From the NCBI GenBank assembly GCA_026018925.1, contig JAKSZU010000016.1, positions 8,388,940 through 8,452,939 of the forward strand: 64,000 nt of DNA, written 5' to 3'. This document shows, one piece after another, positions 1-11,418 of this stretch (position 1 is its first letter; each line of letters begins with the position of its first letter). The notes under the pieces are model-generated. The model made no database searches. It worked only from the letters and a program-made list of their open reading frames with translations, and was not told the origin of the DNA. Source of the DNA: Tupaia tana (Eukaryota > Chordata > Mammalia > Scandentia > Tupaiidae). The position numbers and the translations under genes are program-made.

Positions 1-173
1 AGAAGTATGATTAAAATATTTTGGGATGGCACTTCTTTTCTAATGTAGCATTTCTAAACAATTTAAAACTTCTTTTTTTTTTTCTTATTGCAAAGATAAT
101 ATTTGTCTGCTGGGAAAACTGGGTAATACATCCATAAGCATAAACAGAAAAGTAACAATTTAATGCCCCATTC
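1..173. other. unique AT-rich sequence
   Basis: Nothing recognisable apart from short T runs. Probably intron or 5' flank of ZNF438. Confidence 0.5.
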
Positions 174-189
174 AGAGATAACCACTTCT

Positions 190-464
190 TTTTTTTTTTT
201 TTTTTTTTGAGAGAGTTTTTTTTTCGTTGTAGGGCACATGCTCTCACCAGAAAGACAGAGACGAGAGATAGATAGAAAGAGAGAAATTACCCCTCAGGGG
301 GGATGGCCATGCTGCAATCCCTTCTCCTCCATTCTCCTCCTCTTGGGATCTTGGGCACGCACACACGAGTCTGGCTTGAGTTTAAGCCACTGGGACTGGG
401 ACTCGAACCGCGGTCAACTACATGTGAGTCCAGTGACATAGCCATTACGCCAACTGCTGGTCCC
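190..464 (-). mobile_element. SINE-A, full length, antisense
   Basis: It reads as the reverse complement: poly-T, then the CCCTAYAGC-type block, GA-rich stretch, GC-rich middle and the tRNA-like head with B box (GGTTCGAGTCC on the minus strand). A 16-bp TSD (agagataRccacttct) lies at 174-189 and 465-480 with one mismatch, so it is a fairly recent insertion. Confidence 0.88.
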
Positions 465-688
465 AGAGATAGCCACTTCTAATATTTGGTAGCTTTTTCT
501 CATGAATATATTAAAAAAAAGTTGAGCCATATGACTCTGTAACCAAACACATCATAAGGATTTTTTATGTTTTCAAATATTTAAAGAAACATTTTTAAAA
601 TAGTTTTATTATAAAAATATGTCCTAATTTACTTAGGAATTTTTTATCTTTTATATATTTTAAGTAACATCCTGAATTAAAAAATAAG

Positions 689-1210
689 TTTTTAGCATGT
701 GCTTGCCAGAGAGAGACAGACAGAGATAGTGAGAGGAAAAGTGAAAAATCACCCCCCAGGGGGATGGCCATGCCACAACCCCTTACCCATTCTGCTCCCA
801 GGATCTTGGGTACCCACACACACATGCCCAGTATGATTTTCTTTTTCTTTTCTTTTTGGAGAGGTTTTTGCTGTAGGATGCGTGTGCTCACCAGACAGAG
901 AGAGACAGAGAGACAGGAAGCAAGAAATCACCCCCCCGGAGGGGGGGGGCGGATGGCCACACCGCAATCTCTTCTCCTCCATTCTCTTCTCAGGATCTTG
1001 GGCACGCACACACACGTGCCTGACGTGAGTTTTAAGCCACCGGGTCCGGGACACAAACCGCAGTCGACTACATGGGAGTTCAATGACACAGCCATTACGC
1101 CAACTGCTGGTTCCCCCCAGCGTGATTTTCAAGCCAGCAGGTTTGGGACTCAATCCGCGGTTGGCCATGTGGGAGTCCAGCAACATAATTGCTACACCAT
1201 CTGCTGGCTC
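689..1210 (-). mobile_element. older SINE split by a younger SINE
   Basis: The tail and middle of an antisense SINE lie at 689-826 and its head at about 1131-1210 (CCACACC after CTGCTGGCT). The two parts join cleanly when 841-1115 and one copy of the CCCAGYRTGATTTTC duplication are removed. The older copy shows more changes from the family consensus than the inserted one. Confidence 0.85.
841..1115 (-). mobile_element. SINE-A inserted inside an older SINE
   Basis: Full-length antisense SINE-A flanked by a duplicated piece of the host SINE at about 827-840 and 1117-1130. The head ends CAACTGCTGGTTCC. A G/C homopolymer (about 935-952) lies in its middle. Confidence 0.87.
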
Positions 1211-1814
1211 CACACCCTGGGTTTTTTAAGGTAATGAGAATGATGATGGTGATTATGATGGTATATGACTTTATATATTACCATGACAATTTCCTCTGAT
1301 AAATTCCTAGAAGTGAAGAATTCTAGGAAGGCCTAGACCAATAGGAATGCAGAGCTGGAAGGCTCAGGATGCACACTGCCAAAGCACCCCCTTCCCCCGA
1401 GTTGTGCCCGCTGTAGAACTCAGAGCACAGGAGCATGCCCCTTTCCTCAGGCTTTCCCAGCTGCGCTTGCATTTTTCACTCATTTTTCCCCAATGTGTAA
1501 GCAAACAAAAGTAGTTTTATTTTAAAAATGTGTGTTTCTTTGATTTTTAGTTATGCTTAAGTCTTATGATTAGTGTCTCTTGTATATTTTGAAGTCTGCT
1601 CATTTTTATAGTGGAATGTACCCTCATTCATTTTTTTTTATACTAAACATAAGCACAAGGACCATGTCTATTATTTCCTTTCCAGAGTGTATAATATAGC
1701 ACTTCAAACACCATTTGTTAAATTAATAGTATGTCTATTATACATTCTCAGTTTTTTGCCTTTTAAACAGCCATATTAAGATATAATTAAGATATATATT
1801 TAAAATATATGTAA
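1211..1814. other. mostly unique sequence with an L2-like 3' piece
   Basis: About 1640-1740 resembles an L2 3' end (AAGGACCATGTCTATTATTT, then a degraded ATTTGTTAAATTAAT tail). The rest is not assigned. Confidence 0.4.
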
Positions 1815-1828
1815 TTTATTATATGTCT

Positions 1829-2030
1829 CACACACACACACACACACAAACACTCCTGAAACCTTAACCATAATCAAGATAATGAATATTTCCTCACCCC
1901 AATGGGTCCATATATATGTATATGTATATATACACACACACATATATATGTACACACACACACACTCCTGAAACCTTAACCATAATCAAGATAATATATC
2001 CCCACCCCAGTGGGTTCACACACACACATA
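1829..2030. repeat. CA/TA microsatellite with a 112-bp tandem duplication
   Basis: A (CA)n run at 1829-1848 and mixed TA/CA runs at 1908-1962 flank two copies of a roughly 55-bp segment that starts CACTCCTGAAACCTTAACC, at 1851 and 1963. The 112-bp shift makes it a tandem duplication of unit plus microsatellite. Confidence 0.85.
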
Positions 2031-2548
2031 TTCCTTATGCCCACTTACTGGCTCTTCCTCCCATCCTCCTTGTCTCTGGCACCCACCGAGCTGCTTTCTG
2101 GCCCTGTAGTTGGCATGTTCTGAAGTCCTGTGTAAGTAGAGTGATACATCATGTGCTCATTCTCGTCTGGCTTCCTTTGTATAGCACAGTGTTCCTGCAG
2201 AGCCACCTGCTATAATGTGGGTTTATAGTTTGTTCCTGTACCTTGCTGAGTTGTGCTCCATGGTGTGTTTATAAATTTTATCATGAACATTTGGGGTGTT
2301 CCTGATTTGGGGCTCTTACAAATGAAGCTGCTACAAACATTCTTTGTACAAGTCTTTGTATCAGCATTGCTTTCTTTTCTCTTGTCTCAGTAGGAAGGGA
2401 TCAGCTGGATTCTATGGTAGGTGTGTCTTTAACTTTTGGAGAAAATACCAAATTATTTTTCAGAATTACCATTTTATAATACTACCAGTGCTTGTTTTAC
2501 AGGGCTTATCCTTAATTAGCTTTTTATGCTGTTACAAATAGTATTTTA
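2031..2548 (-). mobile_element. LINE-1 (old L1M type) 3' region fragment, antisense
   Basis: About 2215-2470 matches the familiar old-L1 text around TGCTCCATGG, ACATTTGGGGTGTTCCTG, AAGCTGCTACAAACATTC and TGTACAAGTCTTTGTAT. It runs up to a SINE and resumes after it, in the order expected for one antisense element. Confidence 0.7.
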
Positions 2549-2808
2549 GTTGGCTTTTTTTTTTTCCTTTTTTAAATTTGCTATAGGGTGCATACACTCA
2601 CGAGAGAGAGAGAGAGAGAAAGAAAGTGAGAACTCATCCCGCAGTGGGGATAGCCACACCATAATCCCTTCTCCATCTCCTCATGGAATTTTGGGCATGT
2701 GCACATGTGTGCCCAGTGTGATTTTTGAAGCCACCATGTTTGGGACTACAACTGTAAAATAGGCCATATGGGATTCAGCTGCCATAACCCCCAACCACCT
2801 GCTGGGGC
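2549..2808 (-). mobile_element. SINE-A-like, antisense, inserted in the L1
   Basis: T-rich tail, GCTATAGGGTGC block, GAGA stretch and a diverged head ending CCACCTGCTGGGG. The duplication AGTATTTTA at 2540-2548 and 2809-2817 sits in L1 sequence, so the SINE is younger than the L1. Confidence 0.8.
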
Positions 2809-2817
2809 AGTATTTTA

Positions 2818-3480
2818 CATTTTCATTTCTGATTTATTGTCTCAATTTCTGATTGTCACTAGTTTATAGAAACGTAATTTATTTTTGGATATCAATCTTG
2901 TATTCTGCAACCTTGGTAACCTCAGTTATTAATTTGCAGAGGGTTTTGGAGATTTCATTTAATTTTCTACATAGACAATCAGATCCTCTGCAAATAAAGG
3001 CAATTGCATGTCTTACTTCCCAGTGTGAGTAAGTTTTACTTACTTTGCTTTATTGCACTGGCTAAAACTTCCGATGCAGTGTTGAATGGAGAAGAGAGGG
3101 TGCCCTTCTCTTTGTAAGCATGGAGGGGAAGCATTCAGTCTTCCCTGACTTAGTAAGGTGTTAATTTAGGCTTCTCATCAGTGTCCTTTACCAGGGTGTT
3201 CACGTTCCCTTCAGTTCTTAATTGTCTTAAGGTTTTAGCAGGAAACGATGTTGGATTTTGTCTGCATCTACTGAGAGTAGGCAAATTATATTGATTTTGA
3301 ATGTTAAACCAAGTGTGTATTTTTATGATAACCCTACTTGGTTATGGTATCTTAAGTATTATTGGATTTGGCTTGCTAAAATTTTGTTTCTAACATTTGC
3401 ATCTATGCTTATGAGTGATATTGGCCTATAGGTTTCTTTCCTGGTAATAGCTTTATCTGCTTTTGCTATCTAAATACTGT
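2818..3480 (-). mobile_element. LINE-1 ORF2 reverse-transcriptase region, antisense, decayed
   Basis: The minus strand corresponds to the L1 ORF2 reverse-transcriptase region. The segment complementary to the FADD catalytic motif lies near 2975-2995, and those for the DAEKAFD-type and NQVGF-type motifs lie near 3255-3345. Stops and frameshifts are frequent, so this is an old dead copy. Confidence 0.75.
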
Positions 3481-5120
3481 ACACTAGGGATAGTAAGGAT
3501 TCCCTCCTTTCAGTTTTCTAGAAGACTCTTCATATAATTACTGGTATTATTTATTTCTTAAATATTTAGTGGAAGTCACCAGAAAAGCCATCTGACTGGC
3601 ATTTTCTTTGAGGGACATAGAATTCTAGATTACAGGGTTGTTGCCCCCTGCCCCAGTAATCTAAAGATGTCACAGCCATTTGCATTGTTGCCAATGTGAG
3701 ATCTGCTATCCCTGTTGTCATTGTTGCCATATATGCAGAGTACCTTTATCTATGACTGCTTTTGAAATTTTCTTTTTTTTTTTTTACTAGTTTTGATTAA
3801 TTTGGTCATAATATACCTTGGTAAAATTATCATGTTTCTTGTGCATCAGCTTGGAGTCTGTGCATTTATATCTTTATTAAATTTGGAAAATGTTCTGCCA
3901 TTATTTCTTAAAATAATGTTTCTGTTTCCTCTCTCTTCTTTCCAGTTACTGGTATAGTAGACCTTTCTGAGTTACAGCTTTCTGATGCTTTGTTCACTCT
4001 TTTACTCTCTTCTCCCCGAGTTTCTGGGTAGTCTTTATTGCTCTGCCTCCACATTTGCCAGTAACTTCTGTTAGGTCTCACATACCATTCATCTCACCCA
4101 CTGTATTTTTCATCTTATACATTGTAGTTTTCATCTCTGGACATTTTTTCTGGGTCTTTTTTTTATATATATTTCCACATGTAAATACACCGAATGGCCT
4201 TGGCTGCTAATTAGAACATCTGTATCAGCCTTGGGTCAGTTTGGATCATTTTCTACTTTGTGGGTCATATTTTCCTGCTTCTTTGCATGTTTGATAATTT
4301 TTTATTGGGTATCAGGCATTATGATTTTTACTTCGTTGGGTGATGGGTATTTTTGGTTTTCTGTATATATTTTTGAGTTTTGTTCTGATATCCAGTTAAG
4401 ATACTTGGAAACCAATTGATGCTTTCATGTCTTGAGGTTTGCTTTGTGAAACCTGAGAAATGCTCGGTCCAGGGCTAATTATTTCCCCTACTAAGATGAG
4501 GTCATCTGTGTACTCTACCAGTGCCGTGAGAATTACGAGTGTTTTCAGTCTGGCCAGTGGGAACAGGGCAGTGCCTGCCGCTCTGGGGAACATAGAGCTC
4601 CTTGGACTGTTGGCGTCTAGGAGCTTCTTTACACATGTGCCTTTTTATTTTGCCCTATTTTCTTGTTTAAACTTTAAACGAGAAACTTTATCAGTCTTTA
4701 TCTTTATGATTTCTGTGTTTGATGTCACACTTAGAAATAACTTACACGTTTAAAGCTTATGAAAATGCCTATATCTTTTTTCTAGGATTTTAATTGTCTT
4801 GTATTTAAGTGTGTTATTAATATGGGGCCTACTCTCCAATTTGGAAAATAACTAAAATGGTTGGAAAAAAATACCTATAGTTCTATCACCAAACACAATC
4901 CACATATATATATAAACATATTTTCCGTATGTGTTTTTCTATGCCTTTATTTTTCTATAGTTGTGATGCTAATGTATATCACTTCGTAGTTCGTCCAGTG
5001 TATCTTCAACATCTTTTATGTTGCTACATAATCTTAATTATATTTTAATGACTGCATTATATTTGATCAAGTGACTTTGTTGCAATTGTATTACCTTTAC
5101 CTATATTGTTAAGCCTTTTG
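3481..5120 (-). mobile_element. further old L1M-type fragments
   Basis: About 3850-4420 follows a common old-L1 text (AAATTTGGAAAATGTTCTGCCATTATTTCTT; GGGTCATATTTTCCTGCTTC; GTATCAGGCATTATG). About 4990-5110 resembles L1 3' UTR text (TTTTAATGACTGCATTATATTTGATC). No open frame survives. Boundaries between pieces are uncertain. Confidence 0.6.
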
Positions 5121-5124
5121 AGTT

Positions 5125-5385
5125 TTTTTTTCTTCTTCTTTTTTTAGAGATTTTATCACAAGGTACATGTGCTCACCAAAAAGAGACAGGGACAGGAAGT
5201 GAGAAATCACCACCAAGGGATAAGGCCATGCTCCAGTCTCCTCTCCTACATTCTCCTCTTGGGACTTTGGGCATGCATATACACACACGTGGCATAATTT
5301 TCAGACCACAGTGTCTGGGAATTGAACCGTGGAGTAAGCCAGGTGGGAATCCAGTGCCTTAACAACCACACCACCTGTTGGCCTT
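5125..5385 (-). mobile_element. diverged SINE-A, antisense
   Basis: T-rich tail, AAGGTACATGTGCTCACC, AGAGACAGG stretch, middle and a diverged head ending CACCACCTGTTGGCC. No clear TSD. Confidence 0.75.
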
Positions 5386-5427
5386 AGTTTTTTCCTTCTT
5401 AAATGGAGAATTTAAAATATGACTACT

Positions 5428-5692
5428 GGGACCGGCAGTTAGCGTAATGGCTATGTCACTGGACTCCCATGTAGTTGACCGCGGTTCAAGTCCTGGACCC
5501 AGTGGCTTAAAACTCACGCCAGGTGCGTGTGTGTGCATGCCAGGGTCCAGAATGGAGGAGAGGGGATTGTGGCGTGGTCATCCCCCTGGGGGGTGATTTC
5601 TCACTTTCTGTCTCTCTGTCTCTCTCTATCTCTCTGGTGAGCGCACGTATCCTATAGCAAAAACCTCTACAAAAAAAAAAAAAAAAAAAAAA
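5428..5692 (+). mobile_element. SINE-A, full length, sense
   Basis: Head TGGGACCGGCAGTTAGCGTA with A box (TAGCGTAATGG) and B box (GGTTCAAGTCC), GC-rich middle, TCTGTCTCTCT stretch, CCTATAGCAAAAACCTCT and a 20-bp A tail. The flanks GACTACTGG and GACTAGTGG are the likely TSD. Confidence 0.86.
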
Positions 5693-6035
5693 GACTAGTG
5701 GCCAGGGCATTTTAGGGAATCTCAAATTCCTGTTTGTACAGGACTCTGCAGAAGCAGAGATGCAGGAAGGGCCCTGACTCCTCATGTATTGCATCCCTCT
5801 TAAGGCCCACTCTAGTTCAAGTAGTAAAGTCCTGTCTGCAGACACATAAGAGGATAAAAACATCAGTTCTTAATGATCCACATTATTTATCACTCATGTA
5901 CTTATAAAAAAATCTAAAATATCTAAAAAGTAAAATTAAATAAAATATAAAAAAGTTTATGACTCCAGTTCTAGTATGCATTAAGATGACATCTGAATTA
6001 TTTTCTAATTATTATTTGTGCTTGGTTATTTTTAG
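5693..6035. other. unique sequence upstream of the first coding exon
   Basis: AT-rich intron with a TTATTTTTAG acceptor at its end. Nothing else seen. Confidence 0.5.
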
Positions 6036-6103
6036 GAAAGTTACTTTTCAAGTCAAATACATCATAATGCAGAATTCTTTATCAATACCACCAAAAGATC
6101 AAG
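6036..6103 (+). CDS. ZNF438: ZNF438 first coding exon (5' UTR 6036-6066, CDS 6067-6103)
   Basis: The acceptor is TTATTTTTAG at 6035 and the donor CAAG|GTAAGA after 6103. The ATG at 6067 has A at -3, an adequate start context, and begins the human-like N-terminus. The exon codes for 12 residues plus one base (G), which pairs with GT from the downstream exon to make Gly13. The frame stays open upstream of the acceptor, but that part is intron, so the earlier in-frame ATG at 5959 is not used. Non-coding 5' exons must lie further upstream, probably outside the window. Confidence 0.93.
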
Positions 6104-7196
6104 GTAAGAGATGCTATGCTGAGGAAAAGGTAATGTGTATGTTAAAAATAATTTATACATTAAGTGTCACTATCCTCTAATCGTAAGGTGACTTATTGCC
6201 CAGAATTACAAACAGAAACTAATTATGTATAATAGCTCTTGTCCTTTGGTGACTTCTTTGAGCATACGTTGATTCTTCCGTTATAATGATGTGTCCTTAC
6301 TTAGCTGATAGCTCTTTGAGAGCAGGACCAACTCATTCCATGCAAAACTCATAAAGCCTAGCCCATTAGTTGGCAGTTAGCTAGCACGAGTAGACATCAC
6401 TGGAATTATGAAGTATTGGCTTATTGAAGCAGAGTGACACAGCTGCAAAGCACTTAAATGCAGATGCATGGACAGAGGGCGTGGATATTTGCTTATACAT
6501 TTCTCTGACCTGTTTCTTCCCATACTCATTTAAAAAGAAACAGGTAAGGAAACCACTCACCTCCATATAACTTATAAAAAAAAACCAAAATTATGGTCAT
6601 TTAACAAGATCTTCCAAAGCTTTCAAAAGTAGTTCACAAGTAGAATTAGAAGGTTTTTTTTTTGTTTGTTTTGTTTTTTTTTGCTAGAGGGCAGTGTACT
6701 TGCCAGAGGGAGACAGAGAGAGAATGAAAGTGAGAAAGAACCCCCTATCCATGATGGTCATGCAGCAATCCCTTCCCCTACATTTTTCCTTTCAAGATTT
6801 TGGGCAAGAATGCACAAGCACCTGATGTTTTTTTGTTTGTTTGTTTGTTTGTTTTTCCCCCAAGCTGCCAGGTCTGACTCAATCCATGTAGCTGGCCATG
6901 TAGGATCCAGCTGCCTTAACTATTACATTATTGACTGGCCTAAGTCCTTTCTTAATGAAGAGAAATTCTTACTGTAAAAGATGTGTTCTAACCTTTTAGA
7001 AAAATACGAGTCTTTCCCCTTCCCCTGCCTCATCTCTGCCACACATAAGAGAAGTTTTGACATGTATGTTTGAAAAATGATATCATTGGGACCAGCAAGT
7101 GGCATGGTGGTTAAGGCACTGGATACTCCCACATGGCCAATTGTGGTTCAAGTCCCAGACCTGGTGGCTTGCTTCCTCACTTTCCCTTTCTCTCTT

Positions 7197-7281
<85 letters not shown>

Positions 7282-10200
7282 TGGTCAAATTAAAATAAAT
7301 AAATGAATAAATAAAATTAAATAAATAATTCTCTAAAAAATTAAGAAAAAAGAAAAATGATATCATTAATGATGCAGAATTAGGCTACCTTAGTGGAGGA
7401 CGCAGATTTAGTAAAAGGAGGGCATTTGTAGTAAAGAACCTCTAATTGGAACAAACCGATCTTTACATGAGAAAGGTAGTGTCTTAAGTCCTTAGCGCCT
7501 GGAATTGGTTTGAAGGTCAGTTCTACCACTTAATTGTAAGTGTATCATTTGAACTCAACCTCCTCATCTCATGTATAAATTGAATATAATAAGGCCCACC
7601 CTAGAGGCTATGTGGAGACTAAAGAAGATATGTTTAAATCACCCAGCATGTTGTAGATTGCTTAAAGGGTACTTACACAAAGGGTCTTCAAAAAGTTCAA
7701 TGAAAATGTATCTTATAAAAAAAGATCCATGAATTTCAAAAAATGTTTGTACCAAAAATACTCATATGTCAATTCTATTTTTCTGCAGTCTTTTTGAAGT
7801 ACCCTTGTAGTAACTATTACTCTTAGTAGTTGTTACTACCCTCTGGAGAAGGCTGTTCAGTGAGATGGTCGTACAGGAGGCTGCCTCCTGCAGGGAATGG
7901 GCTTTGAAGACCAAGTGTGATCCAGAGGGACCAGGCCCTTGTTTGGTTCTCATCCAGGGTTTGAGCTAAAAGGAGAGTAAGAGTCCTCCAGACTCATGGC
8001 GTCTGGCTCCAAATGCTAGGAATAAGAAGGGAGCTGGGTGTGGGCAGGAAGACAGCAGACCCTAACTAGAAATGAGGAACAGACATTCTCTTTGGTCTCT
8101 ACTGTGCATCCCTTCTTTGGAAGAGTAGTGCCATAATAGATAGCTGGTCAAGGGTTTGGGAATTCAGTGTTCTGGCAAATACTGTTCACTTTTTATGAGT
8201 TAACAAGGAGTATAATTACTTAGGCAAAAAAATAATGTACTGATTATCAGGAAATCTCGACTCCTTCCCAGATCTGCCTCTAGCCAGCTGTGGAACTTCA
8301 CACAAGTTGCTCTGCACCTAAGCCTCAGTTTTCCTATTGGAAAAGCCAGGATTGGTAGACATTTGTTTCTAGCTCTAAAATGTTATGAGTCTGTGTGATT
8401 AATTAAGCAGCAAGCTGCTTGGCCTCTGGCAGATATGGGGAAATAAAACAGGTCCCCACTCTTACCTCTCACCTGCATTGATTCTCATCAGGGTTTGTTT
8501 TGTTTTGTTTTGCTTTTGTATCTACCATTCTAGGCTTTTCCATAAGCTTAGTTAGTTATCTTCATTGTCTTGACCAGAAAATAAGACCCCTTGAGCCTGC
8601 CTGTAGATGTACTAGCTCTCGTGATTTCCTATTGGTCTTTTTTGGGACTAAAGATGCTTATGCCCTAACTGGAAATCTGACAAAGAAGGAGATATAATAG
8701 TTACAAGAGCTCCAGTGTTCTAGTACCTTCAGCGTGACAGTCACTCTGCCTACAGCTTCACAATGTGTTTTATAATCATCACAATTAATTGGACATAACT
8801 TTTAATCTAAAGGTTCATAAAGATTACTATCTTTTGCCAAGATCTCCAACCAGTGGGTCACTGATCTAAGATTAGAACCAAGCTCACTACTTGTCTCTAC
8901 TGTCACACTAAATTTATTTATTTATATATATAGTGTATGTGTGTGTGAGGTTTTTGCACATGGTGCATGTACTCATCAAAGACAGAGAAAAAATAAGCCT
9001 CCCCACCCCCCGCCAGGGGGACTGGCCACACCACAATCCCTTCTCTTCCATTCTCCTCTCAGGATTTTGGCACGCACCTACGTATACCTGACATAGTTTT
9101 CAGGCCTCTGGGTCCAGAATTCAAACCACGATTGGCTATGTGGGAATCCAGTGCCTTAACCACCATGCCACCTCCTGGACCCTGTAAAGGATATTTCTAA
9201 TACATGTTGAATATTCCTTATCTAAAAACTTGGTATCAGAAGCATTTCAGATTTCAGAATATTTGACTATACATAATGAAATATATTGGGACTGGACCCA
9301 AGAATTTCTAAGCATGAAATTCATTTATGTTTTATGCGAACTTTATGCCATAGCCTGAAGGTAATATTACACAATATTTTTATATCACAGCATTTTGACT
9401 ATGATCTGTCATATGAGATAAGTGGAATTTTCCACTTCTGGTATAATGTCAGCACTTAAAATGTTTTAGATTTTGCAGCATTTGGATTTCAATTTTTGGA
9501 TTAGAGATCTTTTGATCATCACTCTTTCTTCTACGAACTCTGTATTGTACGTAATTACATATATTAATGCTAAAAGCCTTTTTAAACCAAAGTAGGTAAA
9601 AGTTGTAACATATATTATGGGAAATTAAATCAGTAAGGAAAAATAGTATATGAGTATTGTAAGACCTAAAAATTGACCATTTATTCATTAATTTACTCAT
9701 TTATTCATTCATTCAAATGATTTCTGTGTCCTAGGTTACTACTAATACTTTTTAACAAAGAATGTAACATAGTTTCTGGTAGGAATTACTGTGCTGATCA
9801 TTAAAATCACTTCTACCATAAGACTAAGTTTTATTTCTTTTTTTAATTTGACCAGAGAGGGACAGAGTGAGAGAGCAAGAGAGAGAGTGAGAGCAAGAAA
9901 GCAAGCCACCAGGTCTGGGACTTGAACCCTGGTTGGCCATGTGAGAGTCCAGTGCCCTTAACCACCATGCCAGCTGCTGGCCCCAGACTAGATTGTATTT
10001 CTGTCATTAAATATAATTTATGTAACATGAAAAGTTTGTTGGGTGTATGTCATGTGTTAATTGCTGATGGGTTTATTTATAAAACCATTGATAGCCATGT
10101 ATAAATTATGGTACTTTTGAATTTCTAACATAAAAGCACATACACACATATTATACATATTTATGTATAAAATTCAGGTAGGACAGCACCTAAGTTGTGG

Positions 10201-11381
10201 AGCTTAAGGAAAATTCACTACACCAGCCTACTATCCCTAACCAAAGTTCATGTGGTAGAAGCAGTTTTTATGAACACCGTGATAATTCTTACTGGGAACT
10301 GTGTCACTTACTTAGAAGGACCCAAAGATCATAGGGAATCTGAGCTTTTGGAAGACACAAAACCTTTTAAAACAGCAGACATGTATGTAATTAACTAGAC
10401 TAAAGCATGACAAATGCTACACTAGAAGTGAGTATAATATACTTTGGGAACCTGGATGAAGGGACAGTTGGTTAAGCCTGAGATTTTACAACATACGAGG
10501 TGACATGGAGGTGCTTTCCAGCTGACCGTAGTTCGAGTCCCAGACCTGGCGGCTTGCTTTCTCCCTTTCTCTGTCTCACTCTCTCTCTCTCTGGTAAGCA
10601 CAAATGCCCTATAGCAAATTAAAAACAATAATAATAATAAATAAAATTTAAAAAATTAAAAGAGAGAGAGATGACATTTGCTCAGGATATTAACATATGT
10701 GTAGAAGCCAACCAAATGGAAGCAAGGGGCCAAGAGATGTGGTTTTAAAGTGAGGAAGAACAAATAACATTGTAAACACAGAGATCTAATGGGGAATTCT
10801 AGCTCTTCCTAGTTATATGTTTTCTCATTTTAGATAAAGAGATTGCATTTCACATTGTAACATCCTCTAATGATAATTTTTGCTATCTTTTAGATTTTAG
10901 TGTCATGATTATTTCTTTCTGTATAACAGTATTGCTTTACTTATTTTACCACAGCTTTTTATCTCTTGTATTCTAAACTTGGGGATAAGATTTATAGTTT
11001 TCCCATAACTTTTTCTTTTTGGTATTTTCAGATGATGAGCTAATAGAAATGTAAGGATAAGCATTTTGTTTTAGAAAAGAGTAAATTATAGAAAGTGATA
11101 AACTGTGTTGGGACCAGCAGTTAGAGTAATGGCTATGTCGCTGGACTCCCATGTAGTAATGGCTATGTCGCTGGACTCCCATGTAGTCGACCGCGGACTA
11201 GTCCTGGACCCGGTGGCTTAAAACTCACACCAGACGAATGTGTGTACGTGCCCAGGATCCTGAGAGGAGAATGGAGGAAAAGGGATTGCAGTGTGGCCAT
11301 CCCCCCTGGGGGGTGATTTCTCACTTCCTGTCTCTCTGTCTCTCTCTGTCTGGCGAGCACATGCGCCCTATAGCAAAAACC

Positions 11382-11418
<37 letters not shown>

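Noticed and set aside
749..1234. Pairs of 150-codon frames on both strands
   Set aside because: They are translations of SINE-A. The same peptides recur at 11163, 16617, 24770, 27366, 46100 and 61412.
1829..1848. Possible CRISPR-like direct repeats in CA-rich zones
   Set aside because: Simple-sequence repeats in mammalian DNA; no spacer structure.
5428..5500. SINE heads as functional tRNA genes
   Set aside because: A and B boxes are present, but the heads lack a proper acceptor stem and anticodon arm and are joined to SINE bodies with A tails.
7148..7366. Frames rich in RERERE or SLSLSL
   Set aside because: Translations of the CT/GT microsatellite.
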